A stretch of DNA of 64,000 nt, taken from NCBI GenBank assembly GCA_037074765.1, contig JBAMDO010000143.1, positions 1-64,000 of the forward strand, written 5' to 3'. The notes below the pieces were generated by a model, which saw only the letters and a list, made by a program, of their open reading frames with translations, was not told the DNA's origin and searched no databases. Below, in pieces: positions 57,301 through 64,000 of the stretch (position 1 is the stretch's first letter; every line of letters starts with the position of its first letter). This DNA comes from Mansonella perstans. Its lineage: Eukaryota; Nematoda; Chromadorea; Rhabditida; Onchocercidae. A program made the position numbers and the translations under genes.

Positions 57301-59244
57301 GCTTAAGAGTACTTACAGATTAACAACGTTCTCGAGGAATACACTGAATGACAATATTTTGTCCCTAGCAATTTTCTTACCCACCAAATGGATTTATACC
57401 TGTTGCTCACAGAATTGGACCAATTTTTCGAAAAAAGCTCTCCTTTCAGGCATTATGTGTTGGGGATTCATTGCAGTTACAGGTCCCACCTGAAATAATA
57501 GTCATAAATTTTTTAAAACTAGTAGTAACAAGATAAATATCGTTCCAAAATTCCGCAACAATTTCTTCAAATATTATTCCAAGGTTTGAAATTTCCTAGT
57601 TCAATGATTATATGCTAGTGATGAAATCAAACCTAAAAGACTGGACAAAACTCAACTCATTCAATAATCAAGAAAAAGGACTTACTAATCTATCAATAAT
57701 AGAAGCTGGTTCTTGCCGTTTATTCACCGTGGGTGTATTTGGCCGATTTGCAGGCACCGGGGTCCTCTGCAAGCAAAAAGGGCGATCATAAAGCAAAATC
57801 TATTCCAACAAATTCTCTCAAGAATCCAAGACAAACTTACATGTCCTTGACTCATCTGTGAAGGCGTGTGAGGCCATGGATTCGGTGAAGCACCGGGTAA
57901 AGATTTGGAATCTTCTAACGACTCATCAGCAGCTGAAGAAGCACCACCTGGGCTCGGTGCTGGCATCCCAGAAGATGGAGTCAACGACTGCTGCCCCGAA
58001 GTAGTTTGCTGTACCGCTTCCTGCATGGCAAGAACACAAGACATGAGTTAAATTCAACGGAATATTTATCTTTATCAAGAATAAATTGATTGCGGAGGAT
58101 TGCTTCATCTTAAATCACGCTACTGATTAATGTTGATGAATACAAGAAGATGTGCAATTATCACAATATATTAATAAACATAAAATTTCCATTGAAATTT
58201 GTCCCCTAAATATTTGTCGACGAACAAACTTTCGATAGACGCTTACCGGAAGAGTTTTTGCAGTATTTATTCTAGACTGCCAGTCAGATGGCACCAGTCC
58301 ATTTGGTAAACGTGGCATTTCCATCTGTGATGGCTGCTGCATCTTAGCTGAATTAGCTGGCACCATTTGACGTGCTCCTGGAGGCATACCATATCCAGTG
58401 AAAGCTGAAAAGTATTTGTAATATAAATTGTGTAAGTACGGACGGTCAATACTTGAAGCACAAGACGAGAAATTTCACAAAAACTAGAATCAAAATTACC
58501 TGACGGTGGCATTGGACCTTGGTTCTGCACCGGATAGTAGTGGCCAGCATGAACATTGCCCGGTTGTATATATCGCATCTGCTGTGGCTGCCAATACGAC
58601 GGGTACATACCAGCCGAATAAGCTGTAGACAACAAAGTTTTAATCTTATTTTTTTCGAATTTTGCGATAAACTTTACCCTACCTTTATTCCAGATTCAAT
58701 TCCGAAAAATTACAAAAACTAACCGGGAGATTGCACCTGACCCATGCCCTGCTGATTAGGCACCTGCTGTTGCATCTGTTGAGATCCTAAAATCACAGAA
58801 GACTGTTAAAAGAGAGATTTTGCTGCTAATTTTACGGAAGGTCTTCTACTGCAAGTGGTAACAACATCGAACATTTTTCCTACCTAATACAATATTTGAT
58901 TTCAGCAAGTTAAACATTTTTTGCAGAAATCGCATAATGAAAATGATAAAAAACACAGCCATTATTAATGAAGCGGATTATTAATAACTCAGATCAAATA
59001 TAAACTTACCCAGTGTGGAACTAGATGAAGGTACTTCCATCCGGACAGAACCAGATAATGCAGTACCAACTGGCGAATTCTGCATGTGTAACATTTGTGG
59101 TGGTGGCCCACCTTGACCAGCAGCCGGTGAAAACACAACATCGCGCGAATCCGGCCTTCCAGCTACTTTACCTTTTACATTACCTTTTTGAAGGCCAACC
59201 GATCCCGGATTAGTATAACTACCGTTCGCAAGCGGTGATGGCTG
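42328..59244 (-). CDS. let-526 (ARID1 orthologue): ARID1/BAF250/Osa-type SWI/SNF subunit, 3' 29 exons (5' incomplete)
   Basis: This encodes the DNA-binding, complex-defining subunit of a BAF-type chromatin remodeller; it should act in the nucleus. Exons, 5' to 3': 59010-59244, 58724-58786, 58500-58622, 58247-58404, 57841-58020, 57686-57766, 57400-57489, 57131-57226, 56668-56896, 49743-49972, 49428-49562, 48975-49173, 48566-48768, 48263-48490, 47882-47956, 47200-47508, 46929-47126, 46522-46672, 46253-46357, 45810-46018, 45513-45638, 45161-45340, 44736-44906, 44520-44641, 44144-44290, 43777-43909, 43359-43535, 42950-43196, 42328-42587. All have GT/AG ends and all phases join, giving 1,619 codons plus TAA. 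Order of parts: Gln/Pro/Met-rich N part, ARID (about 281-385), low-complexity linker, then BAF250_C (about 880 to 1,500). The first listed exon begins at an acceptor without an ATG, so 5' exons are missing. The boundaries of 45161 and 46357 are the least certain. Confidence 0.9.
42950..47126 (-). CDS. let-526 (ARID1 orthologue): BAF250_C domain exons
   Basis: Exons from 47126 down to 42950 encode the conserved C-terminal domain of ARID1 proteins, which holds the subunit in the complex. Landmarks are MALRSGLETEATWALNALN with LLYDD-like sequence (MLYDDCAPP), SNVLRGLSFLPGNEGPMARH, LREDAFVTLVHISVQLDL, NVDLLLSTGPWSRLE, REFAIVILCALC and GTSVPMLRRAA. Each lies in the same order as in human ARID1A. 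The last exon is a short Ser/Thr-rich extension after the domain. Confidence 0.92.
44964..45048 (-). pseudogene. Decayed copy of exon 44144-44290 inside an upstream intron
   Basis: In the intron between exons 45161-45340 and 44736-44906, the - strand reads SVDLLLFTCSWSCLESFMK followed by VLIGLLVLIE. The real exon reads NVDLLLSTGPWSRLESFIK and ILVGLLALNE. No good splice sites flank it, and a stop lies just upstream. It is a displaced exon duplicate. Confidence 0.7.
47565..47880. repeat. Intronic tandem duplication, about 165 bp unit
   Basis: Two copies of a segment containing AAAATTATGC, GACTGCTTCATTTTTATAG-like sequence and AATTTGCAATGGTATTTCATC lie next to each other in the intron between exons 47882-47956 and 47200-47508. 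The open frames over it on both strands are by-products. Confidence 0.75.
49973..56667 (-). other. 6.7-kb ARID1 intron
   Basis: The intron separates the ARID exons from the linker exons; both ends have matching phase 1 (donor CCTG|GTAGGT, acceptor TTCAG|GTCAG). It is AT-rich. It contains a possible nested ORF at 52662-52841 (+) and a 101-codon open stretch at 53922-54227 (-), neither with a recognised domain. No transposon of the left-hand array type was seen. Confidence 0.7.
52662..52841 (+). CDS. Possible nested small secreted protein ORF (59 aa)
   Basis: From MRNKIIPFR the frame has a strong hydrophobic stretch (LELLLLPILLLPLHLSFYL), a short Cys/Asn/Ser-rich segment, a dibasic NKR, and WLLEDRYGGYL before TAG. 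A donor-like ACAG|GTATGG lies inside WLLEDR, so it could instead be a first exon. It is on the strand opposite to the host gene. No family is recognised, and chance origin is quite possible. Confidence 0.25.
   Translation: MRNKIIPFRLSSFLELLLLPILLLPLHLSFYLTTCFNYSPVVSTSNKRWLLEDRYGGYL
56668..57489 (-). CDS. let-526 (ARID1 orthologue): ARID domain exons
   Basis: Three exons (57400-57489, 57131-57226, 56668-56896) encode an AT-rich interaction domain. Landmarks are PERRAFFEKLVQFCEQQG, VDLHRLYLAVMKRGGFEQV, RDKTWKQVC, and SSAAGYQLRRHYQKYLLGLE. These parallel the DLYRLYVSVKEIGGL, NKKWRELA and SSLKKQYIQCLYAFE landmarks of vertebrate ARID1 proteins. The domain binds DNA, in this subfamily with little sequence preference. 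Confidence 0.93.
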
Positions 59245-62200
59245 CTACAAAAATATTTTTTGATTTCGTTTATGGAAAAGGAAAAAATTGCTCGAATTAA
59301 GCCTAAACTCTGATGTAAAATTTGAACATTTGTATGAGATTTTGTGAGAGTAATATGATTATGCATAGCCGTATTCATATAAATATAATAAAGTTGGACA
59401 GAGAATTTTAATAAATAATGTCATTGCAAAAATTCATATCAATAATGATAGATCTTTTTTTTTTAGAACTATCATAATTTTCTTGCATCTATATAAATGA
59501 GTTCTTTTAAGCATGAAAATTAAATTCATGCAAGACTTATTCAATTTACCTTAATGTATTGAAGATATTGAGTATTATTCACATTGAAAATCCTTTCATT
59601 TGTGGTAAAATTTTTAAGATGCAATATAGTAGGTTGTAAAAACATTTGCTTAATTTAGTCTTAAATTCATCAATATCAAATTAAGTCGTATAAATTTTTT
59701 TTTTTCTTTTTAGCTTCATAATTGAAATGATGCTTGAAAAAAAAAGAAATCTTCGTTAATCCTTCATTCCTCTCTCTCTCTCTCTTATTGTTTCTATAAT
59801 AAAATAAATTTTATAATTTTTTTTATTAAAATAAAAATTTGTTAATAAACGTCACAAAAATTTTATATATTTTGGCAATATCTCACTAATAGAGACTTTA
59901 CAGGTTGTGTGTAATTTTTATTTATGAACAACATAACTTGACACTTCTTCACACCCAAACATAAACTTTTTTCTTCACACCCAATTTTTCTTATGGCTTC
60001 TTATCCTATTTATACCCTCCTCCTCTTCCTCTTCCTCCTTCTTCTTCTTCTACAACAATTATCATCATTTATTTAATGATAGTCGTCGTCATATCATACA
60101 TACATACAAATTATTCCTTCCCATCTCCCTGAGAACATTAAACGACCCAAAACTATCCCATCCCTTTTGCCCCCTGCCCCCTCACGGCATCTCATATACA
60201 CTTTATATGACCACGTGTTTCCGACTTCAAAACCTTCTCTTTTTTTTTTTTTTTTTTTTTCAAACAAAACAATCAACCAAACAAAAGTGCATGGGAATTC
60301 CCCGACAAGTAATGAATGAACTCATCATCATCATCATCGTTTCCAAAAAAAAAAAAAAATTAAGGCATAGCTAGAAAGAAAACTATTATGTTGCTATTTT
60401 TTGCGTGTATAAATTTGTTGCAAAAAAAAATTTTTCTACATTCTACATATGATATATCATGTGCAGCAGCATAACATTTATTAATTTTATGGGATATTTT
60501 CAATGTAATAATTAATTACTTTTACTTCATTACATAAGATATTTTAATTAAAGAGAGGAAATTAAACAAAAGTAAATTAAATAAATTCAAATCAATACTA
60601 TGATTTTCTCCATTCCAATACGTACATGTTACTTTATTAGTAAAAGTCATTTCATTATATTTAAATTTTAATTTCTTTAAATGGCTATCTAGCTTTTTTT
60701 CGTCCATACATTTATTGCAATAATAAATAGCATTATTGTTGTTTTTGAACAAATTAACATGTTTACTTGAAGATGAAAGAGATGATCAGGCAAGATAAAT
60801 TCTCTTAATTTGCCTATATAATCAATAGAAAAATATAGCAAAGGATATTTTAATAAAAAATATTTCACAAGTAATTTTTTGCATTATCCGAAAGTAGCAT
60901 GAATTTTTGAATGGAATCAATTAGAATGATAATTACAAATAAATCGTTCTTGTACTTTTCTTCTCATTAGCAACTATTTTATCTTCCATTTTTTAGTATT
61001 TTATGAAAATTTATGCTACTAACAATTATTATACTTTATAAATTCTGCCTTTTCATATCTGGAGAATAATCTATGCTAGCTAAATACCATTTTGTTGTTA
61101 ATTTTGAAAAAAATTTTTTTCCTATATATGAAAAATTTATGCTTTAGTAATGATATCCCTTAAAATATTCGCAGCTCAGATAAAACCATCATAATATTTT
61201 ACCTAAATTGTAATATTTTACAAATAAACAAACTGTATTACTACTATTTTATAAATGAAAAGAGTAAATTGAAATTTTTTGGAATGAATAAGATTAATTT
61301 TACAGTGTAACCCTCGTTATCAAATCAGGTATAGAATAAAAAGGTTTTATTGATAAGTTTTATTCGAAATTACTATCTTTATTGATAACTTTTAATGATA
61401 AGACAAAAAAACAATAATCATTTGAATTTTTTTTATTCATACTCATTATATATACTGTGTGTAATGTGTGTATGTGTAAAATTGTATCATTCATTCATTC
61501 ATTATTATTATTATTATTTCATTGTTTCTTTTTTTGTTTTGTAATATATACATATATATGTGTAATATTTATGTTATCAAAGTAATAATAACAATAATAA
61601 TAATTGAACATTGATTATTAACAAACAATCATTGTTACATAACACTGTAATAGTTACTCATCTATTGTGTTCCTTGCTGCACATTGACCCTATTTCTTTC
61701 TTTCATTACATTATGCTTCAATTTCAATAGTAGTAATAGCATAGGATAGGATATGATAGGCTATTAGCCTAGTACCTAACAAACACAATTTTTGCAAAAT
61801 CATTCGATTCGGTCCCCTCCTCGTCCCCTCTTTCCTTCTTTCTTTCCTTCCTTACTCGTTAGAATGGAATGGAATGGAATGAAATGAAATGGTATGATGC
61901 TGATGCTGATGATAGTTGTGTATGAGTGAGTGCTCCTGCTGTTGCTCTGATCGTGGTGATGGTAATGGTGTATCTATCTATCAATACATTATGTATCGAG
62001 ATGGAGGGGGGTAATATGAAGGAAGAGATAAAGAGAAAAGGACCATCATTATATTCACAAATAGCACAATAAATGCTCTCTCTCTCTCTCTCTCTCTCTC
62101 TCATCCCAAGGGATCTTTTCATTGCACACGCGTTGCTTGCGGAATGAATGAATTGTTGAAGAATTGCCCTAATGTTGCTGCTGCTACTACTTTATACTTG

Positions 62201-64000
62201 TTCACTAAACAAACGATAATAATAGGTGAATAGATGGAAGGCCATTCATTCATTCATTCATTCATCCATCCATCCATCTATCTCTATCACTATCATTTCT
62301 CTCTCTCTCTCTCTCTCTCCCTTTCAATTACTCATTTATTCGAATGATAGCAATACTAAAATTATTGGAGACACTTCACTTCACTTCACTTCATTCTACT
62401 CTATCCTCAATAACTTCATGCACAAACAGAGGAAATTGATGAGAAGGCACACATACATACACACATCATTGTCCTAAAAAGTTTCTCCTTCTAAATACAT
62501 ACATAGAAATAACGAGTTTACAGTGACAGAGAGAGACAGAGAGAGAGAAAGAGAAAAAGATACGGCAATGGCCTCTCAATCTTAATGGATAACTCTCTCT
62601 CTTTCTCTCTATCTCTCTTTTACATAGCAATGATGATAATAATGGATACATACCATCATTATGAATTATCTGTCTCTCTCTCTCTCTCTTCTCTCTGATA
62701 TATCTAATAAATTCAAGATTAAACTTCCTCTCTCTCTAGAGAAATTACAATAGTATATGTGTATGTGTGTATGAATGAGAGAAAAATGAAAAAGCAATTC
62801 TTAGCGAAAAAATTTGCCGATGGGAAAATGAATGAATGAATGAATGAGTGAATGGAGAAATTTTTGAAAGGTTTTTACAGCTTAACAAAGAATAAAAAAG
62901 ATGTACTTTTACTTATAAACAAGTAAAGAAGATGAAGAATTACAATTGTATTAAGAGAGGGAGGGAGGGAGGCAAACATATCATTGTTTAAAAAGTACAA
63001 CTATTTAATCTTTTCTTTTCTTTTCTTTCTTTCCTTCCTCCCTCCTTCCTTCCTTCTTTCCTTTCTTCCTTCTACTTGTTAAAATATTAAAATATTGCTG
63101 TTCCTATTCCTATTACTGCTTACGGCTCACTGGCATGAATCCTTTTCTTCTTCTTCTTCTTCTCCTCTCTCTCTCTCTCTCCCATTCCACCTTTCCCTTG
63201 CTCTAAACTATCACTCTACCATTGCCATTACCGTAACCCATCTCAATTTCAGAAATTCAGTTCCCAGCTGCAATTGACGTATGCAAACATCAATCAGAAA
63301 TCGAATAAACGCTAAAAGCAATTAAGGTCACAATTTTTGTTCCTTACAAAAGAAACTTTTTGGTCTGTGATCAAAAAGATTACAGAACCATCATCATTAT
63401 CATTATTATTATTATTATCATTATTATCATCATCATCTCCTCTATTAGAACTACATTTATAAAACCTTGTCCTTCACACTATCACAACATTTCCCGCATC
63501 TTCGCGAAATCATAATAGTCGAGAAATCCATATCATTACTACCACTACTACTACTATCTCTTTTAGATCTCTTTGCAAAATGTATGCTATACTTCTGACC
63601 CACCCGTTTAGCAACATAGAATATAGGTAATTAGCATCTTTAGCATTTAAAATATACACACGCATTTTAACTACTACTACTACTACTTAAATCTCTTAAA
63701 AATATCCACACTTTGTCAACTCTAATCTATCTATTACTCATCTTTGTTCACTAAATTCAAAGTTTCATTTCTCAATGAAATGTCAAAAGTTGTTTTCCTT
63801 TTACTTTCATTCTACTATGTTTCAGCGTCTTCTATATATATATATATATAATGTCTATAATAATCTAATTGAATAAGCTATCTTCACAACAGTATTGAAT
63901 TAGCATTCCAGACAAGCATGGCAGAAAACAACAAATAAGCTTAAAAAAAAAAAAAACCTCTGTACTTAACCAAACAGCTGGCAATAATTCAATTTCTTCT
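59245..64000. other. Microsatellite-rich DNA upstream of the placed ARID1 exons
   Basis: No exon of the missing ARID1 5' part could be supported here. The stretch holds many simple repeats: poly-T at 60238-60260, (CT)n at 62082-62101, 62301-62319 and 62665-62690, (ATTC)n at 62246-62270, (GA)n near 62527-62556, CTTC/CCTT runs at 63010-63075, (TTC)n and (CT)n at 63147-63182, (ATT)n at 61500-61517 and 63397-63432, (TAC)n at 63540-63556 and 63673-63688, and (TA)n at 63833-63850. It is probably a long first intron, 5' UTR or promoter DNA. Confidence 0.5.

Noticed and set aside
61859..62122. ORF rich in Arg-Glu repeats, and other ORFs in 59.7-63.3 kb
   Set aside because: They are translations of (CT)n/(GA)n and other simple repeats with no other support.

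Overview
The window looks like AT-rich genomic DNA from a nematode, probably a parasitic chromadorean, although nothing here fixes the species. Three things point that way: compact GT-AG genes with short introns and TTTCAG-type acceptors, a let-526/ARID1-type SWI/SNF gene, and short genes whose ATG sits three bases after a TTTCAG or TTTTAG acceptor, as expected for spliced-leader trans-splicing. No bacterial-type or symbiont DNA was recognised.

Region 1 (1 to about 39,950) is a large array of repeated units. On the + strand it carries 13 copies of a short secreted-peptide gene: eleven intact, one cut by the left edge and one broken by a retroelement. Each intact copy encodes a nearly constant 24-residue signal-peptide-like leader (MSKSLLVQMW...FIIHCM), a hypervariable Pro/Met/Gln/Gly/Ala-rich body of 5 to 43 residues, and a constant cationic tail (GKLLKKFTKTIMKKK). 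Every body length differs by whole codons. Most intact copies have a TATA box 260-285 bp upstream. Five older, diverged copies lie on the - strand, head-to-head with + strand copies, so the leader and promoter DNA forms large dyads. I do not recognise the family. The sequence has the layout of an antimicrobial-peptide or hypervariable-effector family. Exactly where the variable body ends, a consensus splice donor (GGTAAG) is present in nearly every copy, so a second, spliced form with a hydrophobic Cys-containing end is possible.

The array also holds LTR-retrotransposon debris: two duplicated PBS/gag fragments, a foldback fragment (4053-5067), a solo LTR with a perfect 5-bp target duplication and an empty paralogous site (5888-6514), and a 1,954-bp palindrome (21026-22979) inside codon 6 of one peptide gene. 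The palindrome is two inverted LTRs joined by the 3' part of an elongator tRNA-Met ending in CCA. Minisatellites, (TTTG)n tracts, orphan promoters and a 3-4 kb segmental duplication (13.7-17.4 kb versus 30.2-34.1 kb) fill the rest.

Region 2 (about 39,950-42,327) is unique sequence with no supported gene.

Region 3 (42,328-59,244, - strand) is the 3' part of one large gene, an ARID1/BAF250/Osa/let-526 homologue. I place 29 exons whose phases all join, giving 1,619 codons plus stop. An ARID DNA-binding domain is followed by Gln/Pro-rich linkers and a BAF250_C armadillo-like domain. A 6.7-kb intron holds a possible nested secreted ORF on the + strand, and another intron holds a decayed copy of a downstream exon. 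The gene's 5' end was not found; 59,245-64,000 is microsatellite-rich and probably intronic or upstream DNA.
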